Shown here: positions 27,636 to 36,569 of the stretch, one piece after another | Numbering within the stretch: the first letter of the stretch is position 1 | How the letters are laid out: every line of letters begins with the position of its first letter | Assembly (NCBI RefSeq): GCF_003634615.1 | Contig: NZ_RBKX01000001.1 | Span: 2,852,001-2,916,000, forward strand | Direction of reading: 5' to 3' | Length of the DNA stretch: 64,000 nucleotides | Origin: Flavobacterium sp. 102 | GTDB taxonomy: Bacteria; Bacteroidota; Bacteroidia; Flavobacteriales; Flavobacteriaceae | Translations under genes and position numbers: made by a program | Notes under the pieces: model-generated | Database searches by the model: none | The model's input: the letters and a program-made list of their open reading frames with translations, nothing else | What the model was told of the DNA's origin: nothing

Positions 27636-27657
27636 AACATAATTTAACCTCTGCAAA

Positions 27658-28281
27658 ATGAGAACTTTAATCATCTTATTACTTTTAATCGTAAGTTCTT
27701 GCACAAAAAAAGATGAGCCAAAGATTCAAAAGCCAATAAAGTTTCAGAAAATTAATTACAGTTTGGCAAATAGCTATTTAGATTCTTTGGCAAAAAAAAT
27801 AAATCCTAATAGAAAATACCAATATTGGCAGTACGCTCGCTATAAAAGCAGTATGTTAAGACATACCATTCTAAATGAAAGCGGTGACACTTTATTGAGA
27901 AAAAAAATTGATAGAGAATTTGATAAAATTAAATATGGAATATTTAAAGGCGGACATCCTTTTTTTAGTTGCTATTATGCAATAACGATTGAAAATGGAA
28001 AAGTAAATTACATAAACGAGGAAGAATTTCGAGGCTTTTTAGGAACAATAGATAATCTGGAAGAAGCAATGCTTTTAGCTGAAACCTATGACTATTCTCT
28101 AGACAGCGACATTCGAGGAAGTGAATATAGAGAAGTTGAAAATGGATTTGAATTGCACTTAATGAGATTTAATGACAATCCTTTAAGTAAGGAATCTTTT
28201 GAAATAGAAGTAAGTCAGAATGGAATTCTGAAAGCAAAGAGCAGAGGAATTTATTGTAAAGGACAGAAATGTCGTGAATAA
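27658..28281 (+). CDS. C44: lipoprotein (copy 2 of 2)
   Basis: Same as 22845-23468 in a cassette identical from GTT to GTT. Confidence 0.66.
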   Translation: MRTLIILLLLIVSSCTKKDEPKIQKPIKFQKINYSLANSYLDSLAKKINPNRKYQYWQYARYKSSMLRHTILNESGDTLLRKKIDREFDKIKYGIFKGGHPFFSCYYAITIENGKVNYINEEEFRGFLGTIDNLEEAMLLAETYDYSLDSDIRGSEYREVENGFELHLMRFNDNPLSKESFEIEVSQNGILKAKSRGIYCKGQKCRE

Positions 28282-28290
28282 AATTACGTT

Positions 28291-28425
28291 GCATAACAGC
28301 AGTTTGCTACAATTGCTAGGCATGGGTTTCTCCCGAATTTTCTCTGAAAATTCAAAAAGGAGTTTTATATTTGGAATCAATAGTAATAAATCGTCGCAAC
28401 TGTAGCAATCTGCAAGACGTTAGCA
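28291..28425 (+). repeat. attC-like site 45 (family D)
   Basis: Same as site 38. Closes C44, opens C45. Confidence 0.87.
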
Positions 28426-28453
28426 GCCATTACCACTCGAACTCAAAAAAAAT

Positions 28454-28825
28454 ATGATAAAAAGACTATTGACATATATGATTCCATTGGTTATATACAT
28501 ATTTCTTCCTGGAATTGTTCAACAGATTTTCATGGAATATGATGACTATTATTTCTATATAATTGTCGCATTTTTATTACTAGTAAATGTATTGTTGGCG
28601 TTTAATATATTGAAATCATCCAACAGATTACCGAATCATATAATTGCTGCTTCAATTGTTACTGGAATTGGAATTTTATCAGGCGTTGTAGTTGCGAATT
28701 TGAATTTGGGTTGGGATGGAATTAGAATTGCTATATGGAGTAATGCGATAAGTTCCATATTGACTTGGGAAATTATTTTTCAATTCAACCGAAAAAAAAC
28801 GGCTGCTAACAGCGGTTTGCAATAA
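28454..28825 (+). CDS. C45: small multi-pass membrane protein
   Basis: 123 aa, four hydrophobic helices. The frame runs 15 nt into the attC before its TAA at 28823-28825, so the last five residues (ANSGL/Q) are encoded by attC sequence. Unknown function. Confidence 0.62.
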   Translation: MIKRLLTYMIPLVIYIFLPGIVQQIFMEYDDYYFYIIVAFLLLVNVLLAFNILKSSNRLPNHIIAASIVTGIGILSGVVVANLNLGWDGIRIAIWSNAISSILTWEIIFQFNRKKTAANSGLQ

Positions 28826-28938
28826 TGGCTGGATTGCTTTGTTACCTTGACGTTTTTTCTTCACGAAAATATTTATCTTTAACAGAAAATAATTAGTTCG
28901 CTGGCTTCGCCACTATCGCAAGCCGCGGCACGTTATAG
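28804..28938 (+). repeat. attC-like site 46 (variant)
   Basis: Inner stem GCGGTTTGCAATAATGG with ACTATCGCAAGCCGC; loop as in site 22. Closes C45, opens C46. Confidence 0.84.
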
Positions 28939-28959
28939 CCAATTTTTTCGAGAAACTAA

Positions 28960-29310
28960 ATGCAAATGGAAAATCCGGAGATATTATTCAAAAGTCCTTT
29001 TAAAATTTATGTTTTGCCGAAAGACAAAATAACGTTTGAAAGTGAGCTTGAAAAGCAAAACGTTGAATATTATTGTGACATAGAAAACCAACCAATGTTT
29101 GAAAATGGAATTAGATATTTCATTCAAGATGTTGACAGAATGAAACTGGATAAAATATTCACCGAAAACAAAATAATTGCACATACAGAAACAATTTCAA
29201 TTTCTGATTATCGCGATGAAAAGAAAGCGCAAAAATTATACTTGAAAGTTGCTGGAATTGTAATCGGAATAATAATTCTGATAATGATAATGGAAAGGCT
29301 TGTGAAATAA
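28960..29310 (+). CDS. C46: C-tail-anchored small protein
   Basis: 116 aa; soluble alpha/beta N-terminal 90 residues, then a hydrophobic C-terminal helix (about 94-112). Unknown family. Cytoplasmic domain tethered to the inner membrane. Confidence 0.62.
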   Translation: MQMENPEILFKSPFKIYVLPKDKITFESELEKQNVEYYCDIENQPMFENGIRYFIQDVDRMKLDKIFTENKIIAHTETISISDYRDEKKAQKLYLKVAGIVIGIIILIMIMERLVK

Positions 29311-29317
29311 AAACTGG

Positions 29318-29448
29318 CTATAACAGCCGTTTGGTAGCATGGCTGGTTTTGCATTTCTTAGACGGAAAGTACTAAGTTCAAAAATTGATTATATTTACAA
29401 CAATAATTTAAAAAGTCGCCACGACTACCAAGCGGCGGCACGTTAGCA
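29318..29448 (+). repeat. attC-like site 47 (family A)
   Basis: Closes C46, opens C47. Confidence 0.88.
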
Positions 29449-29753
29449 TTCAGTGCTTTCCAAACAACAACTTTTTGATTAAACTTCACTCCTATTTGCC
29501 AAGTTTTGTGGAAACAGAAATGGAAATTTTCTCGTTGAAAAGTTGCGCTAGAATCTTGAAAGTTGAATAAGATTGCGTGAAAAGTTTTCGGATAAAAGTT
29601 GTAACAAAAAAAGTGTAACAAAATAAAATGTTACAAATTTATTGTTACAAAAGTTTGAGTGATATGGAAACCGGAATAGAAAACGAAATGAAACTTGAAA
29701 GTGTTTATGGTTATGTTGCGTGACAATCAAACTCAAAGCACCGAAATGCTAAC
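29442..29753 (+). other. C47: gene-less cassette (NC2)
   Basis: Identical to C17 and C22 over the body. Confidence 0.65.
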
Positions 29754-29878
29754 AGCCGTTTCACACAATTGCGAGTTTTGTTGTAAGTTCACGTTTGCGT
29801 TTCGCAATAATTTTTATCTTTAACAGAAAATAATCAGTTCCGAAATTCGCAACTGTGTGAATCGTCAGGACGTTGTAG
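29747..29878 (+). repeat. attC-like site 48 (family C)
   Basis: Closes C47, opens C48 (GTTG). Confidence 0.88.
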
Positions 29879-29910
29879 GCAATACTAACCTCGTGCAAAA
29901 AAGAAGTAAA

Positions 29911-30285
29911 TTATTTCTTAGCGAATTCTACAAAATTAATTGAAGGTAACATAACAGGTCTATATCCAGCTTGTAGAGTAATATTCGAAATTACTGCTCT
30001 TAAATAAGGGAATGCTATAGCTGGAGCATTTATTACTGGGAAATCTGAAACTTTAAATTCTTCAGTTATATCTTCGTCAAGTTCAAAGATTGCCAACATT
30101 TTAATAAACATATCAAAATCAGTATCTTTAACATCTATTTCAAAAAGTAAACTAAAACTCCTTTTATCGTCTTCTGGAAAGAATTGACTTGTTTTTAAGT
30201 CAAATGAATCTTCTTTTCTATCATCATTTTTGACAACAGAAAAAGTCATCTCTTGAACTTTCCAATCATTTAATTTTATTTTCAT
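29911..30285 (-). CDS. C48: SecB-like chaperone of a toxin-antitoxin-chaperone operon
   Basis: 124 aa. C-terminal 'APAIAFPYLRAVISNIT...GYRPVMLPSINFVEF' is the SecB signature (FPYaR...is, then a Leu-Pro-x-Asn-Phe end), and the N-terminal beta strands fit the SecB fold; length is slightly below that of housekeeping SecB (about 150 aa). Third gene of a reverse-strand operon, 2 nt after the small middle gene. SecB-like proteins in this setting (TAC modules) protect the antitoxin from degradation. Confidence 0.75.
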   Translation of the reverse strand: MKIKLNDWKVQEMTFSVVKNDDRKEDSFDLKTSQFFPEDDKRSFSLLFEIDVKDTDFDMFIKMLAIFELDEDITEEFKVSDFPVINAPAIAFPYLRAVISNITLQAGYRPVMLPSINFVEFAKK

Positions 30286-30287
30286 AA

Positions 30288-30509
30288 TTAAGCTGCAAAA
30301 GGCATTGAAGTTTCCTTAGATACATCAAAACCATTATCAACTGAAATATACTTTTCAACGTTTAATGTAGCAAATGATTGATTATCTATTTCAAGATTTG
30401 TATTCTCAGCAAAACCATATTTATTAACTGAAATTTCATATAATTCCGCCGACGTGATATTGCCAAAATAATTGTCAATTCGCGCTTTTAATTCTTTAGT
30501 TAGCTTCAT
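30288..30509 (-). CDS. C48: small protein, putative antitoxin of TAC module
   Basis: 73 aa, no signal peptide. N-terminal amphipathic helices (LTKELKARIDNYFGNITSAELYE) and an extended C-terminal half that could act as the chaperone-addiction tail known in TAC antitoxins. No helix-turn-helix seen. Position between the ART-like gene and the SecB-like gene with 2-nt gaps on each side is the main evidence for the role. Confidence 0.6.
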   Translation of the reverse strand: MKLTKELKARIDNYFGNITSAELYEISVNKYGFAENTNLEIDNQSFATLNVEKYISVDNGFDVSKETSMPFAA

Positions 30510-30511
30510 TA

Positions 30512-31072
30512 TTAAATTTTTTTATTACTAATAATAGTATTATTTTGTAGGTTTTTTTTAGGATTAAATACTGAACAAATTGTGCAATTTGCTGTTCTTA
30601 GATCTATTTTGTATACTCTTTCTTTTGCAAACTTAATATAAAAATTACCTTTTGCAACATCTATATCTAATAATCCTTCTCCTCGTGCAAAGTTAATGAT
30701 TAATCCATCTAAATAACTTAAACTTTTCCTAATTCTTAATATCTTCTTTTCATGTTGCTCAAGTATGTATAACAATATCTCTACACCATCGCTTGTAGTT
30801 AAGTCTAACAATCTATCATCTTCAACAGTAATTTCAGACTTTATTACACTAATATCTTTATATTTATAATCATTAATTTTATTATCCCAAGCCTGAGCAA
30901 TAGCCCATTGTTCAGCTTGTTCATTAGGAACTTTACTAATACCTTCTATAAAAAAATATGCTCCATCTCCTATCCATTCAGCATTTCCTTTAGAAATTTC
31001 AAAATCTCCTTTCACAATGCTTTTAGCACTATCAAAACTAGTTCCGTGAAAACCTATAATGGAAGATGACAT
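30512..31072 (-). CDS. C48: ADP-ribosyltransferase-like protein, putative toxin
   Basis: 186 aa from ATG at 31072; an in-frame TTG at 31093 would add seven residues. Gly-Phe-His-Gly-Thr-Ser near the start, then 'DGAYFF' about 35 residues on, and acidic 'EITVEDD' later, fit the His-Tyr-Glu layout of ART/PARP-like folds (compare DUF3990-type proteins). Catalytic reading is by eye. First gene of a reverse-oriented operon with its own presumable promoter just upstream near the attC; reverse orientation is common for toxin-antitoxin cassettes. Confidence 0.62.
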   Translation of the reverse strand: MSSSIIGFHGTSFDSAKSIVKGDFEISKGNAEWIGDGAYFFIEGISKVPNEQAEQWAIAQAWDNKINDYKYKDISVIKSEITVEDDRLLDLTTSDGVEILLYILEQHEKKILRIRKSLSYLDGLIINFARGEGLLDIDVAKGNFYIKFAKERVYKIDLRTANCTICSVFNPKKNLQNNTIISNKKI

Positions 31073-31126
31073 TATAAAAATATTTTTGCGCAATGTATAA
31101 AAAAAAATTAAATTAAGAAGTACTGC

Positions 31127-31258
31127 CTACAACAGCCGTTTGGCGCAATGGCTAGTTTTGTTTTTCTTAGCCGGAAATTACTAAGTTGAAATTTTGCTTA
31201 TCTTTAGAACAAATTATTAAATAAGTCGCCACTGACGCCAAGCGGCGATACGTTAGCG
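31127..31258 (+). repeat. attC-like site 49 (family B)
   Basis: Closes C48, opens C49. Confidence 0.87.
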
Positions 31259-31280
31259 GTAATGCTAAAACAGCTCACAA

Positions 31281-31706
31281 ATGAAACAAACTTTTTCAAT
31301 ACTCATATTGCTTTTTTTAGGAAATATCAATTGCTTTGCTCAAGACACAATAGCTAAAATTGAAAAACCAATTGAAGTTTCCATAGAAGAGTTAATTAAA
31401 CATTCCGAAAAATATGAAAAGAAAAATATTTCGGTGTATGGCTATGTAAAATTTGATAAACAAAAAATCAGCAGAATATTTATTTCAAAAGAAGACTTTG
31501 AAAATAAGCGAATAAATAACTCTGTTTGCTTTATGTTTTTATTTGAAAATAGCAGCTTTAACACAGTCAAAAGATACGATGAAAAATATGTTCAATTATC
31601 TGGAATTTATGTTCCTGGAAAAGCAATTGGTTCACGCAGAAAGTTGAAAATGAAAAACGGAGTGATAACAGAAGTTAGAATTAAGTTTCCTGCCAATGAT
31701 AACTAA
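31281..31706 (+). CDS. C49: secreted OB-fold-like protein
   Basis: 141 aa, signal peptide residues 1-20 (cleavage before QDTI). 'VSIEELIKHSEKYEKKNISVYGYVKF' followed by beta strands and 'KYVQLSGIY' resembles small exported OB-fold proteins. Function unknown. Confidence 0.62.
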   Translation: MKQTFSILILLFLGNINCFAQDTIAKIEKPIEVSIEELIKHSEKYEKKNISVYGYVKFDKQKISRIFISKEDFENKRINNSVCFMFLFENSSFNTVKRYDEKYVQLSGIYVPGKAIGSRRKLKMKNGVITEVRIKFPANDN

Positions 31707-31714
31707 CGCACTAC

Positions 31715-31847
31715 CGCTAACAGCCGTTTCTCGCAATTGCGAATTTTGTGGTAAGTTCACGTTCACGTTTCGCAAGAATTTTTATCTTTAACGGAAAATA
31801 ATTCGTTCCGAAGTTCGCAACTGACGAGAAGCGGCGGAACGTTGTAC
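31715..31847 (+). repeat. attC-like site 50 (family G)
   Basis: Closes C49, opens C50. Confidence 0.88.
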
Positions 31848-32153
31848 ACCAGTGTTTTCCTGACGAGAACTTTTTGATTAAACTTCACTCCTATTTGCCA
31901 AGTTTGCGTAAACAGAAATGGAAATTTAGACTTGAAAATGTTTCGCTGAAAATGTTACTAAAAAAGTTTGCGTCAAAATGTTACTGAAAATGTTTGTGTC
32001 AAAATTTAAATAAGTTTGCGCTAAAAAGGTTGCTAGAAATGAAACTGATTTTGTTTGCGTGAAATAGAAATTGGAAAAAGAAACCGAACAAAACGCTGAA
32101 AGTGTTTGTGGTTATGTTTCGTGACAATCAAACTCAAAACACCGGTGTACAAC
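31841..32153 (+). other. C50: gene-less cassette (NC3, copy 2)
   Basis: Same as C33. Confidence 0.65.
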
Positions 32154-32278
32154 AGCCGTTTCTCGCAATTGCGAAATTTACCGTAAGTTCAAGTTCAGTT
32201 TCCGCTATAATTTTTATCTTAGCCGAAAGTACGCAGTTCCGCAATTCGCAACTGACGAGAAGCGGCAAAACGTTAGCT
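32147..32278 (+). repeat. attC-like site 51 (family G)
   Basis: Same as site 34. Closes C50, opens C51. Confidence 0.87.
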
Positions 32279-32313
32279 GTGAGTTTCAGAAAATCTGTGC
32301 AAAAGAGAACATT

Positions 32314-32724
32314 ATGAAAAAATACTGTTTTATATTAGGAATGTTTTTCCTTTTAGGTTTTAAAAGTGTTACTGGAATTTCAGGAAAGTATGATGTTGTT
32401 TTAGATTTTAACTTCAAAAACCATGGTTCAAAATATGTAATTATAATTAATGAGAATAAATATACCAAAGAATTCTCAGACGGTGAAAAAGTAGTTGGCG
32501 GAATAGAAGCTGTGGAAGGAAGAAACTCGAAAAAGATATATTATTTAAATGACTTTCTCTTTGTGCAACAAAAAGTAACTCTTGATTCTTTAAAATTAAA
32601 TACATTGGGGAAAGTCATTATGGAAGTTGAAGAAATTAATGCAGACACATTATCGTTTCGAACAACTTATGACCGACAATTAAACGTGACAATTAATACT
32701 GGAAAATTTATACGCCAAAAATAA
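32314..32724 (+). CDS. C51: secreted protein (copy 2 of 2, intact C-terminus)
   Basis: 136 aa; same protein family member as 27071-27466 without the 13-bp duplication. Signal peptide residues 1-20. Beta-rich mature domain ('SGKYDVVLDFNFKNH'). Function unknown. Confidence 0.66.
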   Translation: MKKYCFILGMFFLLGFKSVTGISGKYDVVLDFNFKNHGSKYVIIINENKYTKEFSDGEKVVGGIEAVEGRNSKKIYYLNDFLFVQQKVTLDSLKLNTLGKVIMEVEEINADTLSFRTTYDRQLNVTINTGKFIRQK

Positions 32725-32733
32725 AAACCCAAC

Positions 32734-32866
32734 AGCTAACAGCCGTTTCTCGCAATTGCGAATTTTGCTTAAGCCGGTTGTTGATTTTCCGCTGGAAAAT
32801 CCTATTTTAGTAGAAAATATGCTGTCACGAAGTTCGCAACTGACGAGAAGCGGCGGCACGTTAGCC
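32734..32866 (+). repeat. attC-like site 52 (family G)
   Basis: Closes C51, opens C52. Confidence 0.88.
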
Positions 32867-32884
32867 ACCATTATTAACAACATT

Positions 32885-33376
32885 ATGCAAAACGAGAACA
32901 CATTTAAAACGAAAACCGGATATTGTCATATTTTGCCAAACAAAATTATTTTGACAAGAGATGGAATAATTGGAAATGTCTCAAAAGTTGTTGTTGGAAA
33001 TGGAATCTCAAGAATCCTAATTATTTATTCAGCATTTGCAGTTTTCTTATTCTATTATTCTTTCAAAGCGTATCAAGAAGAAAAAATTGTTACTGCATTA
33101 TTTTATAGTTTATTTGCTGGCTTTCTATTGTATAAAGTCAAGCAAAGCATGAACTATTCGGCAACTTCCATTATTGAGAGAAATAAAATTAAAGAAGTAA
33201 AATTCATTGATGCAAAATATGGCGCAACACGTTCAAGATTTGAAGTACTTTTCGAAGACGGAAAAGGAAAACTAAAAACTCGATTAATTATGCTTCCAGG
33301 TTCTTTGAGTGATGGAGAAAATGAAACTAAAAAAGCTTTGGAGATTCTGAAAAGTGAAAAGATTGCGTGGAAGTGA
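32885..33376 (+). CDS. C52: membrane protein with C-terminal soluble domain
   Basis: 163 aa from ATG 32885 (the longer frame start lies in the attC). Two hydrophobic helices (about 43-60, 68-85) and a basic beta-rich tail 'EVLFEDGKGKLKTRLIML', a layout shared with PH-like STM3941-type proteins. Its attC is interrupted by IS110 copy 2. Confidence 0.62.
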   Translation: MQNENTFKTKTGYCHILPNKIILTRDGIIGNVSKVVVGNGISRILIIYSAFAVFLFYYSFKAYQEEKIVTALFYSLFAGFLLYKVKQSMNYSATSIIERNKIKEVKFIDAKYGATRSRFEVLFEDGKGKLKTRLIMLPGSLSDGENETKKALEILKSEKIAWK

Positions 33377-33386
33377 GAATAACGTT

Positions 33387-33393
33387 GGCTAAC
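33387..33393 (+). repeat. attC-like site 53, left part
   Basis: Left arm GGCTAAC of C52; continues at 34617. Confidence 0.8.
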
Positions 33394-33432
33394 AAAGAAC
33401 TGTGCTTAAAAACAAATAAAAAATGATATTTT

Positions 33433-34406
33433 TTAAATAAATTTTGGCATAGGACTTCTATATTCCTTACTGTATTCTACTCCTGATTTTGCGATGGCAA
33501 AAGCCTGTCTCAACAGTTTATTACAAACTGCTATTAATGCCAGTTTTTTACTTTTCCCTTTTTCTGTAATTCGATCATAAATGGCTTTGCAAGCTTTATT
33601 GCATTTACAAGCTGTGAAGCTGCACATAAAGAGTAGATTTCGAAGTTTGGCATTCCCTATTTTACTTATTCTGGTTCTGCCTTTTACACTACTGCCTGAT
33701 TGTCGCAAAACTGGTGTTAAACCACAAAAAGAGCAAAGCTGGCTACTGCTTTCAAAGCGTTTAAACCCATCTGTCAACACTACCAACATCATAGCTGTTT
33801 TTCTGCCGATTCCGGGGATACTCTCTACTTTGGTCAATACTTCTTGATATTCTGATTTAACCAATTCTAATAATTGGTTTCAATAAGAATTACTTCTTTC
33901 TCTATGTTGCGTAAGCTTCTTTTGAGAGAACTAATAACAACTTTACTCGGATTACCCAATGTTTGCTCAGCTTGAACCTTATTTTGAAGAGCAGTACTTT
34001 GTTTAGTGTAAGTGTCCAATAAGCGTATTTGCTGAAGGCATTCCATTTGATTTTTTGAATAACCAACCCATAGCTTTAATTCCTGATCCTGACCATACAT
34101 ACAAATCATTTTGGCATCTGACTTATCGGTTTTAATTCTACTGAGTTTCATCTGAATAAAACGCTTTATCGATAATGGATTCTCAACATATACTGCTATA
34201 TTATTATCAACAAGAAAGTAAGCTAATTGATAATGATAATAACCTGTAGCTTCCATTACACAATGACTAACAGGACATAATAGCTTTAAAAACTTGACAA
34301 ATCCTTTAGTGTTATTATCAAACTGATAATAATTACCCGAACAATCCATGACATCAAATGTATTTTTACTGATGTCGATACCAAATGTTTTTTTATCTTT
34401 ATCCAT
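33433..34406 (-). pseudogene. IS110-family transposase, frameshifted (copy 2)
   Basis: One G is missing near 33875 (AATTGGTTTC instead of AATTGGGTTTC), which ends the first frame after residue 176 (...IETNY) and separates the DEDD domain from the Tnp20/serine domain. Probably inactive; could be mobilised in trans by copies 1 or 3. Confidence 0.88.
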
Positions 34407-34429
34407 AAGAAAATGATTTTGGAAAGGAC

Positions 34430-34575
34430 AATCTACTTGTGTTTCATCACCTTGAAATCGAGATCCAGGTCTCACAGAACTGTACGAAATAAAAGTAGAA
34501 AAGAGAGGGGATTATCACTGTTAACGGAATCTATAGTTCCTGCAGTTATGGAGAACCTTAATCCTCTCTTTTGTT
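34430..34575 (-). ncRNA. Candidate bridge RNA of IS110 copy 2
   Basis: Same hairpins as copy 1 except one A to G change at 34439, in the TCTACTTGTG segment that follows the second stem. Confidence 0.7.
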
Positions 34576-34616
34576 CTTTCTGATTGAAGTATAAATTTAA
34601 TGATTGTAAACTTAAG

Positions 34617-34743
34617 GCAGTTTGCTACAATTGCTAGGCTTGGGTTTGTTCCGAATTTTCTCCGAAAAATCAAAAAGGAGTTTTATATTTGGAATCATCA
34701 GTAATAAATCGTCGCAACTGTAGCAATCTGCGGCACGTTAGCG
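34617..34743 (+). repeat. attC-like site 53, right part (family D)
   Basis: Resumes GCAGTTTGCTAC; opens C53. Confidence 0.84.
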
Positions 34744-34777
34744 GTGATTTTAACAGACCGCTTTTCAATAGAACGAA

Positions 34778-35164
34778 ATGAATATGGACAATAACGAGTA
34801 TTTTAAAGGCAAAATCGAAATAATGCTCAAAGCATACAATGGAAATAACACTTCAGTTGTAAGTCATAGACGTAATACGCTTCAAGAAATTTATGATTAC
34901 TTCTTAGAAAATGGTTTTCCGAAAGCGCTCACAAAAGAAAGACTTTCATTAATTCCTTGTCACTTTCAAGAAGCAATTTATGACGGTATTAATTGGACAG
35001 AGCAAAACGCAGATTTAGGTCATTTAGAAATTGATTTTCAAGTAGACTGTATATTTCAAAATGAGGGAAAAACGCGAAACGAATTAAGTTCCGAAGAGTT
35101 TAAAAGATACGTGGAATATTCTTGGCTAATTGTGAGGAAGTTAACGAGTCAAAACCACCGCTAA
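34778..35164 (+). CDS. C53: soluble protein, unknown function
   Basis: 128 aa, mixed alpha/beta, no signal peptide, no motif recognised. ATG 34778 with an in-frame ATG 6 nt later. The TAA stop (35162-35164) is formed by the attC. Confidence 0.6.
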   Translation: MNMDNNEYFKGKIEIMLKAYNGNNTSVVSHRRNTLQEIYDYFLENGFPKALTKERLSLIPCHFQEAIYDGINWTEQNADLGHLEIDFQVDCIFQNEGKTRNELSSEEFKRYVEYSWLIVRKLTSQNHR

Positions 35165-35291
35165 CAGCCGTTTGGTAGCATGGCTGGTTTTGCTTAAGCC
35201 GGTTGTCGATTTTCCGCTGGAAAATCTCTACTTTAGCAGAAACAAATTATTCACGAAGTCGCCACGACTACCAAGCGGCGGCACGTTATAG
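35159..35291 (+). repeat. attC-like site 54 (family A stem, G-type loop)
   Basis: Same mosaic as site 33. Closes C53, opens C54. Confidence 0.87.
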
Positions 35292-35317
35292 CCAATTTTC
35301 AGAACGCCTAGTATTAA

Positions 35318-35860
35318 ATGGACAGATATAGAATTGATATTTATTTAGAGGAAGATTTCGACGAAAGGTCGAAAGAAAATGTAAGCAAATATGACTTTGC
35401 ATACTTTGAAGAATCAGAGTTTCGTTGTACATCAATTGTTGGCATTAAAGTTTTTGAAAATAACATCGAAATAAAAAGTGCAGTTATTGGTTCTTCCGGC
35501 GGTGGAACAGGAATATATGATAATTCAGTGATAATTGAAAGCAATAGAATTTTGATCTGTTGCTCTCATTCTATTTTTTGCTTATCCATTCCTGAATTGA
35601 ATTTACTTTGGCAGACAAAAGCAGACTCGACAACGTGTTTTGGAATTTATAAATACAAAGACAGTTATATAATTCATGGAGAATTACAAATTTCACGACT
35701 TAACCAAAATGGAGAAATAATTTGGCAACAAAGCGGTGAAGATATTTTTATCACATTGGATGGAAAAGATAACTTTGAAATTACCGATGAATTCATTTTA
35801 GCTAAAGATTGGGAAAACAGAAAGTATAAGTTTGATTACAATGGTCAGGAAATTGCATAA
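35318..35860 (+). CDS. C54: beta-propeller-like small protein, unknown
   Basis: 180 aa, soluble, almost all beta. Repeated strands ending in Leu-Trp-Gln / Ile-Trp-Gln (residues about 92-97 and 137-141) look like PQQ/WD-type blades, too few for a full propeller. A Gly-rich turn SSGGGTGIYD is near residue 60. Confidence 0.6.
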   Translation: MDRYRIDIYLEEDFDERSKENVSKYDFAYFEESEFRCTSIVGIKVFENNIEIKSAVIGSSGGGTGIYDNSVIIESNRILICCSHSIFCLSIPELNLLWQTKADSTTCFGIYKYKDSYIIHGELQISRLNQNGEIIWQQSGEDIFITLDGKDNFEITDEFILAKDWENRKYKFDYNGQEIA

Positions 35861-35867
35861 AAACTGG

Positions 35868-35999
35868 CTATAACAGCAGTTTGTGATAATGGCTGGTTTT
35901 GGCTTTATCGGAAATGTATTCGCTAATTGAAATTTTAGTTATATTTGGAATGGAAAGTGATTGAATTCCGCCACTATCACAATCTGCAATACGTTATGT
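35868..35999 (+). repeat. attC-like site 55 (family E)
   Basis: Closes C54, opens C55. Near-identical to site 10. Confidence 0.86.
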
Positions 36000-36035
36000 G
36001 AAAGTTTTTAACCCCGAATTCAATAGACCTTCTGT

Positions 36036-36395
36036 ATGAAAAAGTTAAAATATTTTTTCTTAATCTTTTTGCTAATTATTATTAGTCTTTTTACTTATTC
36101 AAAACTAACTAAACCGGAAACCATAATGATGGTAGGAACTGAAGTATCAATGGAAAAACCTTGGGTGAAATTTAATGAAGCTGATGAATCAAAAATTGGA
36201 AACTTAATTAGAGCTTACCATTTTGAAGAAGGTGAAAGAAGGTATAAAAAAGATATTGGCGGAGGGGATTTTATAATTGCTTGCTTGACAAAAAATAAAA
36301 GTTGGAAATATTATTCTTATTACCGTGGCGTAGAAGATTATCAAATGATGATGATGTCAGAAGAAATTGAAAAAGAAATTACTCCACCAAACTAA
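36036..36395 (+). CDS. C55: membrane-anchored small protein (copy 2 of 2)
   Basis: Same as 20273-20632; cassette identical from GTT to GTT including its attC. Confidence 0.64.
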   Translation: MKKLKYFFLIFLLIIISLFTYSKLTKPETIMMVGTEVSMEKPWVKFNEADESKIGNLIRAYHFEEGERRYKKDIGGGDFIIACLTKNKSWKYYSYYRGVEDYQMMMMSEEIEKEITPPN

Positions 36396-36405
36396 AAAAA
36401 CCTTC

Positions 36406-36538
36406 ACATAACAGCCGTTTGGTAGCATAGCTGGTTTTGCTTAAGCCGGTTGTCGATTTTCCGCTGGAAAATCTCTACTTTAGCAGAAACAAATTATTCA
36501 CGAAGTCGCCACGACTACCAAGCGGCGGCACGTTATAA
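36406..36538 (+). repeat. attC-like site 56 (family A stem, G-type loop)
   Basis: Same as site 33. Closes C55, opens C56. Confidence 0.87.
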
Positions 36539-36569
36539 GCCATTCCAGCACATTTTTAATTGAAGACAA

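Larger units (their letters stand above)
33394..34616 (-). mobile_element. IS110-family element, copy 2 (1223 bp), inside attC site 53
   Basis: Same element as 9553-10776 minus one G. Same insertion point and orientation relative to attC. Confidence 0.9.
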
